Positions 39,395-52,005 of a stretch of 64,000 nucleotides of DNA are shown piece by piece. The notes below the pieces were generated by a model. It searched no databases, was not told where the DNA came from, and saw only the letters and a list, made by a program, of their open reading frames with translations. The stretch is taken from assembly GCA_963070105.1 (NCBI GenBank), contig OY718804.1, positions 4,239,317 through 4,303,316 on the forward strand, in the 5' to 3' direction. The DNA is from Litomosoides sigmodontis. Taxonomy: Eukaryota; Nematoda; Chromadorea; Rhabditida; Onchocercidae. Position 1 is the first letter of the stretch. Each line of letters begins with the position of its first letter. Both the position numbers and the translations under genes were made by a program.

Positions 39395-42300
39395 CAAAAT
39401 GCATAGCGCAAAATATTTCTTTAAAATTAACACAAAAGAAAAGCCTGAAAATATGATAAGGCAATCACTCGAAGTTGCAATTTTCGAATCGCTCACGTAA
39501 AGATTACTTACTATTAACACTTACTGCATTAATTCATCGATGGAATGAATTAAAAAGGAATTGCTTTCAGAGAGCTCAACAATTTGCAGCAACTTTCTTT
39601 TCTTTGCCTTAAATTTTCGATCTTAAAGAAAAAGTAACTTTCATCAGTGACTTACTTTGCAGTTCTCGAAAACACCAACTCACTCCGATAGCGGCACTTC
39701 TTGAGGCGATGTCATGAAAAGAATGAGGCGACCTGTTTATTTATGACGGATATCGCTTCATTTGCAATATCTGTAACATTAGTGATTGTTCTTCTTGCAT
39801 GCATTGCAACAAAAATACACCGTAATTTGTGGTGGAAATGACAGGATAGGATAGGATGACACGCAAGTTCACGTTTCCACGTCCTTTTTCACGAGATGCA
39901 AATACCTCCAACAGGATTGGCTACTATTTGAAAACAAAACAAAAAAGACATAAAGGAAAAGAAGTGGAAAGTTACTACGTGCAGTAGGGAATGCGATTGC
40001 TACAACTACATTAGATGCTTTTGCTAAAGCCTAAAATAGCAGGCGAAAGCATCAGGAAACATAATCCTAAATTCAATAGAGAAGGCGCTTTTCGATGGAA
40101 GTATGGCTTAAGTTTAAGCTTAGGCTTATTTTAAGAATGGACTTCATTCTTACAACAGGTCCAAAGTTGAAGCTAATCCGGCTTTACCAACTAAGCTACC
40201 TTCTTTCCAGATCGTCGTAGAAGCTCTTCCACATTGCATTCCTTCTATTCATCCAATAGTGCTAGCTAGGCAAAACTTTATGAATTTAACTATTTTTTCC
40301 TAGACACATGCTACGCTAATCCTTGTAAGGAAAATTCTTTTAGTTGAAAAAGTGCAGTTGAATAATTGTTGTGGCATGAGAGTGCCGAAAAGTTCCAATT
40401 AATTAACGAAGAATTTTCAAAATTCACTTTCTACTTACAATAAGCTAAATAACAAAAGATTAATTTGCAGTCTGATTCTTTATGAAAAAAACGACTGACA
40501 AACTCACTTATATTAAACCTTTTCGATTAATTTACTTATGCCTTTAATTAACCGACCTTTTCTCAATTCTTTTTTCTTACCGCTTCATGCATCCATGCAA
40601 TCAATCATCGATTAGAAATGGTTTAAATTCCACATTGTTATATTTTGCTCAATTCCACGTTGTGCCACATCGTTTGCTTTTATGTTTGGTCAACTCTGAT
40701 CGCCGTTACTTGAAAAGATCCTCCCCCTTCACACGTTGTCGAATAAACCTTACAAAAAAAAAATCTAATGATCGCAATTTAAAAAATTTACGATCATTTA
40801 AATTGCAAAACCACAGGTTAAAATGTGGACGAAAACTGGGCTTATTGTTTATTTTATTTTTAACGACAAAAAAATAGAAATTGCTTAATGCACAGTGATC
40901 TTCGGGTGAGTTCTCGACAGTTCGCAGATCGTAAAGTTACAGTACATCGGGGAAAGCCTTTATGATATTGTCATTCTCAGTGATATGTTAAATTTAATGA
41001 ATGCAAATGAAGTGATATTATTGCTAAATTAATTAGCAATCAATCACATCAAAATTTCATGCACTGGAATTAACTTATACACATAGTAGTAATTGTAAAT
41101 GACTTCAAAGCAAATTTCATAAGTTTTAAATTTTATGACTTCACAATGAATTAGCAGAATTAGTTGCTTTCTAATAAAAGGCGAAGTCTAAAAACAACAA
41201 AAAAAAATGCGACTGTTTTTTACTGACCAATAGCCATTTATGCAGAAAAGGGACGAGGAAAGAAATTCTTTTGATAAAATTATTGCTAACGTTTTTTTTC
41301 GTTTTTTTCCGTAGAAAAAATTTGTTGAAAAAGGTAAAGCAAGGAATAAAATTATTAAAAAAGATATGAATAAATCTACTTGCTTGAAAGCCTTCCCTAA
41401 AATAAGTGACTAAATTGCTGCAGTATTTTCTCGTAATCAATTAACTAATACAATAAAAGTTAAAACAGTTAATTAATACAGCTAAATTACTAATTACTGC
41501 TAAAATTGTTCCGTCAGGAGAGCAAATGTTCTACACTGGGAGGAATTTCAATGAGAGAAATGTTCTATGCTAGGTCTGTCTAATAAAGTAGTTAGAATTT
41601 ATTCAATTTAAAGCAGGAAAAAGATAAATTACTTTTTAATTTTTCACTTGTTAAATTTTGAGCCTTTCCGTTTATTTTCTTCGTGGCCTTTCTCTTTCAC
41701 TCAAATTGTTTACCGCAATTGCAATTGCACCTGGTAAGCGTAACAATTGCAACAAATAAACTTTAGAGGAATAGAAACTTGGAAGAATTCTGGAACAGTT
41801 AGGAATATTTCGGAGCTTCAGAATAATGAAGCTACTTGGAAGAGATTTTGGAAATTCTGGAATTGGGAAACAATAGACTTGCCGGAGATCGCTCATTCAG
41901 AAGGTATGATGAAAGTACTGATTGCAATGATCATTTTATTCTGTCGATCATCTAAACTTTTCATCGAAAGAATTCATTCATTAACCTTGGAATGCCAACC
42001 CGTTCCTTTACTGCACTGGAAGGTAAGGCGAAAGGTAAAATTGAGAAAGAGAGGGCGGAGGTGAGGGGGAGGCGGAAAGGGAATGATAGCGCTTGTAAAA
42101 ACATGCTTTTTGCTTGTAATCTTCTGGCTGTGCAGAAGGAAGAATGAACAGGCGGAGAAATTTGTCAAAAAAAAATTAGCTTTAATATAATTTATGAAAC
42201 ACACTCAAATTATTCACTGACTGACAAAAAAAAAACATTATACTTTTGTTTTAAGTTTTTTCCTCATAGGAATACTTTTTAATCTTACAATTTTCCAGTC

Positions 42301-43204
42301 GCACTTACTTTACTTTTCTAAATTATTTCAGATTTCACATGCAAACATATTATTCATTGCTTTTCCTCTTCGAAAAACTTTTTTAAAAGTAAATAATTAG
42401 CTCAATGGACAATTCGGGATTGTCTCCCAGAAAGTAGTGAGAAAACTTTGCACAATTTAAGTGAATGCAAAAAAAATGAAACAGAAAAACTGCAGAAATT
42501 TTAATTTCCCTCAAAAATGAGAAAGAGAAAGAAAGTGGCAAAAGCTTCCTAAAAAAAATATTCCCATACTTTTCTGGGAAATAAGCAAAAGCTCGTCAAT
42601 TACTACGACATCTGATTTTGCAATGAAGTGAGTAAACGTAATTAACGTGTTGCAGGAAGGAGCATTTCTTCCGCATTCATTCAACGTGACGCTATCAAAT
42701 GATCGTTAACCTTCTAGTAATTCGAGAAATTTCTAAGAAATTCGAAAAAACGAACGGTTTGAAATTTTAGCTAAATATAACCGCATCTAGGAAAGTTAAA
42801 TTGTTAACAATCTTACTAAGGTTATTTGGCTAATTCAGTTTCTTTTCAGAATAATTTATCATTTGATTTCATTTTGTAACTTGCACTTTTTTATTGAATT
42901 ATTTTAACAACTTTTTTTTAAACATCCCAAAATGTCTCAACAGGTTTTTTTCAAAACACCTTGGGAGCGTTCCATTCGAGAATGAAAGAAACTTCCCTTC
43001 ATCCTTCTTGCTTCTCTCTCTCTCTCTGTCTCTATTTCTCTTTCTGTTTCCCTCTTATATTTAAGAAATCATTGTATAAACTCAGAGAAGTTAATTAGCT
43101 TTAATGACATTCAATTCCAAATGAATATACTTTTTCCAAGTGGTTGTTTGACAGCGATAGGGAAATAAAATTGAATCTACTACTGCCTAGTTGTCAGTTC
43201 AGTT

Positions 43205-45264
43205 TCTAAATATCCATCCTGAAATTAACCTCAAATATCAATTTTCCCTCGTCACAGCTCCATTTTCAATGCATTCATTGCTACGTAAAGGTCGAGGCAT
43301 TTTCCACTTGAGCATCTTTGTGCGAAATTTTTATGAAAATTAACAGTGAATTGTTTGGATTACTAGCGAACAGATGAAAAAGGCAATTTCAAGCAACTTT
43401 TTTCTACCAACCGCTCTCTTCGACCACAAAAGCGTCTGTGTGTGTGTGTGTGTGTGCACTTAATTTGAAGTATGAAAAAAAATGAAAAAAATGCTTAGAG
43501 AAGCAGAAAAGACGAATTTTCTGGAAGAAAAAGTTAGATGGCGAAAATGTCCAAGGTTATCGCAGTTGTACCAATTTCTTTGTTCACTTTTTTTTTAAAA
43601 AAAAAAAAAAAAAAAGATAATATTCCGACGACGAAAATGCTCGGTCGTTGTGTTTTGCGTGGCTGACTTCTGCGCGTCCCACTTTTTCCAGTTAGAGCGC
43701 TTTTTCACCAATCGTTGCGGGCGAAGGAAACTTCCCGATCTTCCGTCCTGCCGCACTCTGCGCGGCGCAACACATTAAAGTGTGAATCGGCCACTGAGAA
43801 GCGCCTACCGAAGCGTGACTGATAGTGCACTTGCCCTCCGGAGGCCGACGTCAGGAGCGGCTCTCTCACCTGATCGCTTTACTGTAATCCGGAAGGCTGC
43901 GTTGCTCTCGCAACCGCGGCCACCTTAAGGAGGAAGTTGGCCTCGTCAAGCACTTACGCTTCGGTATTTGCTCGCAAACTGTCAAGTGCAACAACAATTA
44001 CGAGAGGGTTACAACGCAGCAGTGGTGCAGGTGACCTCTCACTATGGCAGTAGGAGAATGCATGTATGTGTAAGAAGGAAGGAACAAGTTCGGTTCAGCC
44101 ACAAGAGTTCAAGAAATATTTCATTTTGCTGGAACACATCTGCCCCTTTCTCTCCCTCTCTCTCTCTCCCTCCCTCTCTTCCTCTCTTTCTTACGTTGCT
44201 AATTTCATTTCCGCTTTTCCTACATCTGTTTAAATTAAATCTGTCGAAAAAGGCTTAGTGGGAGAAGTTGAAAAGTATAAATATGGAAAGAAATTAAATT
44301 TTTGTCACAAAATTAGAAAGTACCAGCAACAGGCTGGACTGTTTTTCAAATTGATTTGACAAAGACGAAATTTTCCATTTCAAAATTTTGCCTTGAAAAG
44401 GTTGAATGACAAATTTTTTCTGTGAATTTAGTTTTATGCAAATTGGAAAGGCTTCGATGGAAGAGAAAAGTACAATTTTAAATTGCAATTAATTAACTCG
44501 TCAAAAGTTTCCTTTTTCGATGACGAAATATTTAGTGCCTCCCAAAGGGGGTGAGGACGAAAAATCTCTTCGAGAAGAATTGAAATTCGCCGCCGGGCGG
44601 AATCGACAGAGAGGTGAAGGCACTTCGGCTAATTCCTTAGATTCAACTGGTAGCTCTGAGACAACTTTAAACAGTACCGCTTGGAAGTTTCTGAGTAATA
44701 CGCATTTTTTTGAAAATGGAACTAACCGATGATTGACGGAATAATGTGCGGTGTGAAAGCTTTACTTTACGTCAAAAAGAACTTACGCGATTGACGTTGC
44801 TTTCCGGATTGACTAGTTGTGATATAACAGGCGGTATTCGGTGAAATGAGGACGCTAAGCGGTTGGATCTGTGCAACAGTTACGCTGACAAGAACAAATT
44901 TTAATAAAATGATAAGCTCCCCTCTCCCTCTCTCTCTCTCTCCCTCTCCCTCTCCCTCTCCCTCTCCCTCTCCCTCTCCCTCTCTCTTCTCCCTCTCCCT
45001 CTCCCTTCCTCTTTGGTCATCTCTTCCCATCTTCTGTTTTCACCGTTTGTTAGGCTACAATTTCAATTTCCTTTCTATAAAAAGAAAACGATTGCTCCAT
45101 TTCCAGCGGTGTTCATGACTATCAAAGCTGTTTAAGCAAAATTCAGCTCGAAGCGGAAGAATTGAAATTTTTTGGTTAGACAGCTTGCCGGTAAGCATTT
45201 TCAGCTCAATGAAATTCAAAATACTTCAGTCTCTCTCCTTTATCATTCAAATAATTCATTTCAC
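43205..45264. repeat. direct duplication, right copy (about 2.06 kb)
   Basis: Same-orientation copy of 30642-32885, separated by about 10.3 kb. It has a shorter (GT)n, a longer A run near 43600, and a collapsed CT array. Example single-base differences: the stretch before GCCACTGAGAAG, GGCCACC against GGCCGCC, and ACAACAATT against ACAGCAATT. The CpG-rich core here is about 43623-43975, with its CCTCCGGAGG palindrome at 43835-43844. Confidence 0.93.
44520..44732 (+). CDS. possible 70-residue ORF in the right copy
   Basis: Counterpart of the 31962-32174 frame, with the same start, stop and length and two replacement substitutions. Function is unknown and coding status is doubtful for the same reasons. 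Confidence 0.22.
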   Translation: MTKYLVPPKGGEDEKSLREELKFAAGRNRQRGEGTSANSLDSTGSSETTLNSTAWKFLSNTHFFENGTNR

Positions 45265-46440
45265 TTCAACAAGAATTTGCGGCAAGAAAACTAAATATTA
45301 TTTTTACTTGAAATTTATATAAAATCTGTAAGAAATGAAAGATTATTGGCGTGCACTGAAATATAATAGCAGAGAATTTGCATGTATTCCATTAATTCCT
45401 AAACATTTTTTATTAGAAGTTTTTCATTCAATTAATGTAACCTAACAGGAGGATGTGAGTGAGAAAGAAAGATGTTAAAATTGAGGCCAAAATTATAAAA
45501 TCTGAAAAACTTTGGAATTCTAAAACGGTTGGTAAACGTACTGGAAGTAATAGCTAATGAGGAATCGCTGCTGAACTACATGAAAATGTCAACTCTAAAA
45601 CTTGCTAATCAATCGTTCAGCAATTAAGCCGTAGCTTTCGTAAGTAATTGCTTAATTGCTTGCCGATTTAATTATTATTACTCATATTGAAATTATTTGT
45701 TGCAAATCAGTTTTTGATTTTCATGGTGATGAATGCAACGAAGCATTAATATGCTTTGCTTAGCTACTCTCAAAAGCCTTTCAGATCTTTGTTGCAAGTG
45801 CTTTTGTCGCACTCGATCACGCTTACATTCATCTGTCCATCATTTACGCGATCAAAGTCCATTGGCCAATTTTGTTTCGCAGTTTATAATACTTTTTGTT
45901 AATTTATACTTTTTACTTGAAAACAGGCATCTGTTGAAAATGACCATATTAGTTATTGTTTAATTCACTCTACAAATGAATTTCAAAATGGGCAAGTGGA
46001 ATTTATCGGAATTAAAAATAGGTTTACGCTTTGCTTTCGTTGAATTTACGAGGAAAACATTTGCCATCTGTAGTTTGGAAGGGGATATGCACGTGTGGAT
46101 TAGATTACTGATGGTTGAGCGAGAAGTTCAAATAAGCGGATCAATTTAATTGCTTAAAAAATTTAATTGAAAAATGCGTCATATTGATGATTTGTTCTTA
46201 TTTTTCTTTAAAAAAAAAGCGCGGAAAAATTGATTGATTAAACGTTATAAATCATTTCTGCCCTGACACTTACCAGATTACAACGGTACAGATGAATCAC
46301 TCATGTTTATTTTCAGTTTTCCAGTACGTCCCACAAACTTGTCCTGATCACTCCTGGGAGTGCTCCTTAAATGTATCAGTGGAACGCATTATCAAATCAG
46401 TTGAGAGAAACACCGAATTCATACTTCCGTTTCTCTTGCA
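45265..46440. other. 5' flank of the first TIL gene
   Basis: No exon was seen in this 1.2 kb. TTTTCAG and TTTCCAG motifs near 46310-46322 could serve as trans-splice acceptors for the gene starting at 46441. Confidence 0.45.
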
Positions 46441-47429
46441 ATGGACGGAATTACCATCTCAATGATTGTAAGTGTTTACATCTATGCACGATCGATCTGT
46501 TTATTGTTATACTTCGATTTGCAGAAATTGACTTTACATCATAGATCGGCCGGCGGTAGTGGCACACATTATCACTAGCTTATCAGATGGCACTGTTTTC
46601 CCATGAAGAGATGTTATTTGGATTACTAGAGATTTGTGTTGGGATGGAAGAGTAGTTCTGAGTTCATTAAAGATGAAAAAAAACCCGTCTGATCCTTTCA
46701 GTGTAATTCATGTTAACAAATGATTTCCATCACTGTTGTCATTTAACTTATCAGTCGAAAGCTTATCAGTCATCATCTATGCTACAGAAAGTAAATCATC
46801 TGCGCAAGCCTAAAAACTTGAAAAATTCACGAAAGTGACGAGAGTATAATGTTAATTTTCAACCAGGCATTGGTGTTGATTGCTACACACGTGGATACGA
46901 GTCGACGACGCAGCTGTGATGCTAATGAAATTTGGACTGATTGCAGAGGATGTGAGTTGCAGTGTGGTGAAAGTGAATTTGTAAGTTATTCGGACCTATA
47001 ACTTCAGCGTTTAATCACTACGTGAAATAAATAGACGCACATGTGCAAGAGGAAGAATGAATTTAGAATATTTTTATTTATTCGTAATCAAATTTCATTC
47101 CTATAGAACTAATTATTTGCTTTAATATCTTTGTCTTGAATATATGCACAGAGTTTTGCATCAATCAAAACGTCATTTTTCCACGTTCATTTTTCGCTCT
47201 TTAAGCACTGAAAACAAGAATTAAGAAAAAGCATTCTTCCACAACCTTTGTTAGTTAATTTGCACGATTGCTCTAGACTCCATGCGTTGCGATGTGTTGT
47301 CCGGCTGGCTGCTATTGTCCACCGTATGATGGATTCAGAAGGAACAGGTCGAGAAAATGTGTCGCGATATCTGAATGTCCAGAAATCTCCGTGAAAGACG
47401 ATGGAAATCACCTGAACAATACTTCTTAA
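46441..47429 (+). CDS. secreted TIL-domain protease inhibitor (Ascaris type), A
   Basis: Exons 46441-46467, 46867-46980 and 47277-47429 join in phase 0 into 97 residues. The start MDGITISMI plus ALVLIATHV forms a signal peptide. The mature part shows the ten-Cys trypsin-inhibitor-like pattern: CDANEIWTDCRGCELQC, then PCVAMCCPAGCYC, then GFRRNRSRKCVAISEC. It closely resembles Ascaris chymotrypsin/elastase and trypsin inhibitors, which block host or own serine proteases outside the cell. By analogy with the Ascaris Leu31-Met32 site between the fifth and sixth Cys, the reactive site is Ala-Met, suggesting an elastase-like target (inference). An extra Cys directly after the sixth is unusual. The C-terminal tail (VKDDGNHLNNTS) is hydrophilic with an N-glycosylation sequon. 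AATAAA lies at 47579-47584. Confidence 0.9.
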
Positions 47430-47578
47430 TGCGTCTTTCATAGATCGGAGACTGATGTACAACTGGACTAACAAATGCACAACTCCAATATTTAACTTAT
47501 TCCATGCTGAATTGAAAATGTGAAAAGTTATGCTGCAAGAATGAACCGTGCAAAAGATTGTTTCGCCTACAAGCTATC

Positions 47579-47584
47579 AATAAA
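47579..47584 (+). terminator. AATAAA polyadenylation signal, TIL gene A
   Basis: AATAAA 150 bases after the TAA stop of the first TIL gene and before the start of the second. Confidence 0.6.
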
Positions 47585-47937
47585 TAAATTCTTATCCACG
47601 CATAAGTGCGTGGAAAAACTGATTACACGTGGTCTAATTCACAAATCCCACGGAGGAATTCATTTGTTTCGTACACCATGTGAGAAATTTTCACGTCGGT
47701 GATGTGTACAGTTCAGTGGAAAATGCGACAGTGTGGAAAATGTGTGATGATTGATTGCTTTGGAAAAGAGCTATAAAATTATTATTTTACTCTTTCTGCG
47801 TAGTTTTTTTTTTACAAAAACATTGAGTTAAAATGTGAAGTGCAGATGCAATTCGAAAAATGTCATGCAAAGAATACTAATGCACTTGACACGTAATCAC
47901 GCCATCATCAGAAATTAAAAAGAGAATAGATTGTAGG

Positions 47938-48588
47938 ATGATTTTCGCTCCACTGATATTTCCTGTAAGTTAACTTTTTTGTTGTTAATTTACGAATAAT
48001 GAAATTTATGGAAATTACCGTTCGCAATCATCACTAGTATTATCAGGCAGCTGTAAAATACTAACAGTATGTGCGTATATTACTACTGTAGTAGTGGTAG
48101 AAAGAGAAAGCACTGTAGTGATAGTGATACTGTTAACTGTTAATTTACCTGATCCAGATGTTAACCGTTTTTTGCATCAACGTTGATGGAAAGCGTAAGT
48201 GTGGGCCGAACGAAGAGTGGGTTCCATGCTGTGCAAGTGGATGTGAATTACGCTGTGACGATGTTGAACCAGTGAGTATAGAATTCGTTTCATGCGTGGC
48301 GAAGATTTGATAAACGTTTAATACGCTAACACGTAATTTCATCTCTGTAATTACTTTTGAAGTGACGAAAACTGTAGAAGTGAAAGTAGGAGGAATGACT
48401 GCGTGAACTTTGCTAACTTTGCTTATCAATCTATTTTCAGTACTGAATTAAAACTTCAGATATTATGCTATAAGAAATGCTTTCCACCTCAATGTCAGTG
48501 CAAAAAAAGTGGAAACTTTCGACGGAATAAAGCTGGCAAGTGTGTTCCATCGAATAAGTGTCCTGCAAAGAGTGTCACTGTTCATTAG
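47938..48588 (+). CDS. secreted TIL-domain protease inhibitor (Ascaris type), B
   Basis: Exons 47938-47964, 48158-48271 and 48460-48588 join in phase 0 into 89 residues. The N-terminus MIFAPLIFPMLTVFCINV is a signal peptide. The ten-Cys pattern is CGPNEEWVPCCASGCELRC, then LCYKKCFPPQCQC, then FRRNKAGKCVPSNKC. The reactive-site loop between the fifth and sixth Cys reads Tyr-Lys-Lys, so P1 is Lys, fitting a trypsin-like target (inference). It carries an extra Cys after the second. Its exon lengths (27, 114 nt) equal those of the upstream TIL gene, so the pair is a tandem duplicate. The second exon also begins with ATG, giving an alternative shorter start. AATAAA is at 48650-48655. Confidence 0.9.
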
Positions 48589-48649
48589 TTCATCGAAATG
48601 TGAGAGTTCAATGAAGCTTGTCCACTCACTGTCACTTCAAATACGTTAC

Positions 48650-48655
48650 AATAAA
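48650..48655 (+). terminator. AATAAA polyadenylation signal, TIL gene B
   Basis: AATAAA about 60 bases after the stop codon of the second TIL gene, followed by a T-rich stretch. Confidence 0.65.
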
Positions 48656-49506
48656 TATTTCAATATTTTTCCTCCTCCACCTCCCCCACTTCTTCCTACT
48701 TTCACGCAGCAAATTACTACTGCTTCACGACAACCTACGAGTAGCATGAGCGGAATGCAGAAAAAGAAGAAAAAATTTGCAATTCAAAATGATTACACTT
48801 AAACTCCTCGTTTTGAGAAACAGTCAAAATGAAATGAGAATTGATAGTGTTGGAATAAAGAGAGCCTTATCGCTCTAATATCCGATTATTAGAAATGAAA
48901 TGGAAGATGGATTGGTTTTTCCACGTTGAACCTGTTTCCTTGCATGATACTAGCCTGGAATCCACCTGGTATGTGATAATGGACGAAGTAGCCTATTAGC
49001 TGCCTTAGCACTGAAACGAAAACTTACCACTTAGCAGTCTCCATTGCTACTTGCTTTCCCGCTGCATTATTCTCGAAAGCGAAACTTCACTACGTGGAAG
49101 AAAGCTATCTCAGAAATGTGCCGCAGCCGTGACACGTGGCAAAGAAGAGAGGGAGACCTACTCGACTGCCTGCTTGCGCAGACATCGCGGTCTCACATAT
49201 TCCTTTTATCCTCACGTACTTGCATAACGTGACTTATCCACATCGCACATATATTGCAGCACACATTCACGCATCTCTAAATGTGTTACCATTTCACAAA
49301 AAATTTGGCGTGTGCTAACTTGTACCGGTTATTGCGTGTACGTTGGATGTTAACGTGTAGCGATTCCTGCGTGTATTTGTATAAATTAACAGGAACAGTT
49401 ACAATATCCAGGTAAAGGGACGGAGTTTTGTTGGTGAATATGTGTTTCACACGTTTCAATCTTTCTATTTTATAATTTCAGAAATTAGAGTCATTCAAAG
49501 AATACA
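48656..49506. other. spacer, no gene seen
   Basis: The frames 48509-48802, 49044-49232 and 49136-49318 overlap a 3' UTR or lack splice and family support. Confidence 0.5.
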
Positions 49507-52005
49507 ATGGAAAACGTAGTTGTCAGTGGTGAAAGAAAACAAGAAAGTGAGGTTCGCTTTAATTTCTTCTTTTTGCAGTCAAAATGGAAATTATCTTTCA
49601 GAATGGAAGAGATTAAGCTGCAAAAGTTCCGTCCCGTTTAAAGCTCGTCATTCACGCTCACACTTTTGTTTTGAAATAGACTACAGAGGATGGTGATAGG
49701 AATACATTTCAATGAGCGTTTTAGTAATACTGCAAAATTTGCTGGTTCATCAGAATGCTAGTTTGTTTTATCAATCAAAAAATTGCCTTTTATTAGAACA
49801 GCAATCGAGAAGTTTCTGGCTCCGTTATCTTTCTTCTCCGGTTTACTACTACCTGTTCGTTTTCCGATCCGTTTATTTTCTTCATCTCTTTTTTATAATT
49901 TGAGTCCTTATTTGCTGAGAAATCAATATTTAATCTTATGAAATTGTTCATTCCTGATGTAAACAAACATATTGCTTGTCCTTTCTGTACAACTAATCAT
50001 GTGGGGACCGGGCGACGGCATATATTTGAGGACAGGACACGTAATTGGTGCGCAATTTAACACTGTTACGTATAGCGTGGACAGTATTTTGATTTATGCC
50101 ATTTTTAGGATCGATGGCCGGAAAATGTTAGCAAGAAGGAGATTTTTCTACATGCAGTGGAGGAGGAGATATCGAACAAATGGGCTGATGAATCGATTAA
50201 CCACAGGTAAGATGTGTTTTTCATTCCGTTAAATATTAAATATATTAGAGTAATTGTCACAGGTATTCATAATTCTCCTCACAAATGACCAATGGAAATT
50301 TAGCAAAATTTGAAATTTTGAGTTTGGAAGGAGGGATATGTTGTGAGCAAGCATCGTTATTAACAGTTAATTTCTCCGATACTTAAAAGTGGAAAAGTAG
50401 GAAGGGATTGTGCGGTTACAAGTAACTGCAAAGACTAGTTCGTCTGAGAGACAAAAGTAGCATGGAATAGATGTTGATGGTTACTAAGGAAATGGTACAC
50501 TAAAGAAACAAAAACTTAAAAGATAAGTTACAAAGTGTTGATTATCTCACGTGCAATTAACATTATTTGCAGAAAGTTGGCAACATTTTTGAGAAGTGTC
50601 TATGAAAAAGAAGCACGGCTCCATCCTCTCTCAATGCAGTCGTTATTAGTGAGTGAAAGTTTTGTACTACCAAAAGTCATCTTCATACCTCCATCACAGG
50701 TAATTGTAATATCTTGGATCTGTTTACAGCTTAAAGATAGCTACTCGAAATTGTCAAAGTGATAGTGATAGCGGATGAACAGTGTAGTTTACGATGTTTG
50801 TATTTCATGCAGCTTTCAAGGCGTTGAGTAATTTGTTTGAAGAATTGCTTTACTGCTTAAGGTTGTTTCATTGGTGGCCGAATATGATGCAGACATTACC
50901 ATTAAAGAGTTGATGCAAGAGCTTATGAGACAGGGAAAAGTTGAAGAGGAGAAAGAAAGGATACGTTACGATGATAATTTCTTGTTCGCAGAAACAAATC
51001 AGAAATATCCTATGCATATGGCGAAAATCTTGTTTGAGCTCGGAAGAAATGTTGTTACTAGCGGTTTTAGTATAATTGGAGAAAATAATGGAATTCTCAC
51101 TGACCTTATTACTATGGTTGGTTTATTCACTTATTTTATATAAGCAAGAAACTTAATAAGAAAAGGGACGCACAGAAAAGCTACTTTAATACTAATTTTG
51201 TGACAGTTTCGATCTCTTAAATGTTGTTTCTTAGGCGATGCTTATTGACATGGAAAGGTATCTGTTGTGAGAGTAGAAAATCATATTTTCAATTGCAGCC
51301 AATATTAGAATGCCATTTATGTCGCTTCAAAACAGAATCAAGGATTGTTCTTGAAGCTCACAAGGAAATACCACATTACGTCCGACACAGATATCGTTGT
51401 TCTCACTGCCCGGAATTCTTCATTAATTCTGATGAAATAAGAAGTCACTTCCTGTACGTTATATTTTTCAGTTAGAAAATTCAATGTTTATTTGTTATAC
51501 AGACCTTTTGATCTCTATAAATGTGTAATTTAAGACACTAAATTAATTCGTTTTTCCAATATTTTATGGTACTTATATTGTAAAAACTTTTGTACCTTCG
51601 TAATGAGGGCAAATGTCAAAAATTTGAGATTTGCTTTCGCGTTCGTCTCTGTTTTCAGCGAAAAACATAATGTGCTAGCTCGCAACGATTACTGGAAAAC
51701 AGCGTCAGAATGTCCTTCTTGTGCAGTAGTGTGTAGCAGCAAGTATGGGTTGAAGAAACACAAAAAGCTCTGCCATTTTGCGAAAACTGGGTATGGGTAG
51801 CTTACTGATATGATGTTTGTTTTGTTACTTGTTGAATGAATTGTTGATAACTGCGTAGATAGAATTACGTGCAGCGAAAATAAGCGCATTGCCATCGTAA
51901 GCTCTCATTTCTGAAGAAGACGGTTTTGAAATTAGAGAATGAAGAACTGGTAATATTACAGATTTACTATGCTTGCAACAAGAAAGCAAGCTTCATGTGC
52001 AATCA
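49507..52005 (+). CDS. multi-C2H2 zinc-finger protein, MEP-1-like, C-terminus unresolved
   Basis: Exons 49507-49551, 50109-50206, 50573-50699, 50862-51116, 51299-51453, 51659-51790, 51875-51896 and 51962-52005 keep phase throughout. An acceptor TTTCAG at about 49481 upstream of the ATG fits trans-splicing. After a helical, charged N-terminal part (KEIFLHAVEEEISNKW, TIKELMQELMRQGKVEEE) come Cys2-His2 fingers: ECHLCRFKTESRIVLEAHKE, YRCSHCPEFFINSDEIRSHF and CPSCAVVCSSKYGLKKHKKL. Finger spacing recalls nematode MEP-1, a nuclear partner of chromatin and germline-soma regulators, but I cannot confirm this by alignment. A 22-nt exon is predicted from phase alone. Where the frame goes after 52005 (phase 2) is unclear: it may end soon after an acceptor near 52170 or continue to 53722. 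The first exon is the least certain. Confidence 0.7.

Larger units (their letters stand above)
32886..43204. other. spacer between the duplicated copies
   Basis: About 10.3 kb with one weak candidate exon (35534-35662) and many simple repeats: (AG)n at 33538-33564 and 35396-35417, ATT-rich DNA near 35100-35220, interrupted CA at 36890-36977, trinucleotide-type repeats at 37548-37664, AGGT repeats at 37938-38056, CT near 39214-39236, and (GT)16 at 39360-39391. Frames at 38494-38718 and 40587-40877 show no support beyond being open. Confidence 0.5.

Noticed and set aside
30642..45264. A DNA transposon with terminal inverted repeats
   Set aside because: The ends of the two copies were compared on both strands: no inverted termini, no clear target-site duplication and no transposase-like frame.
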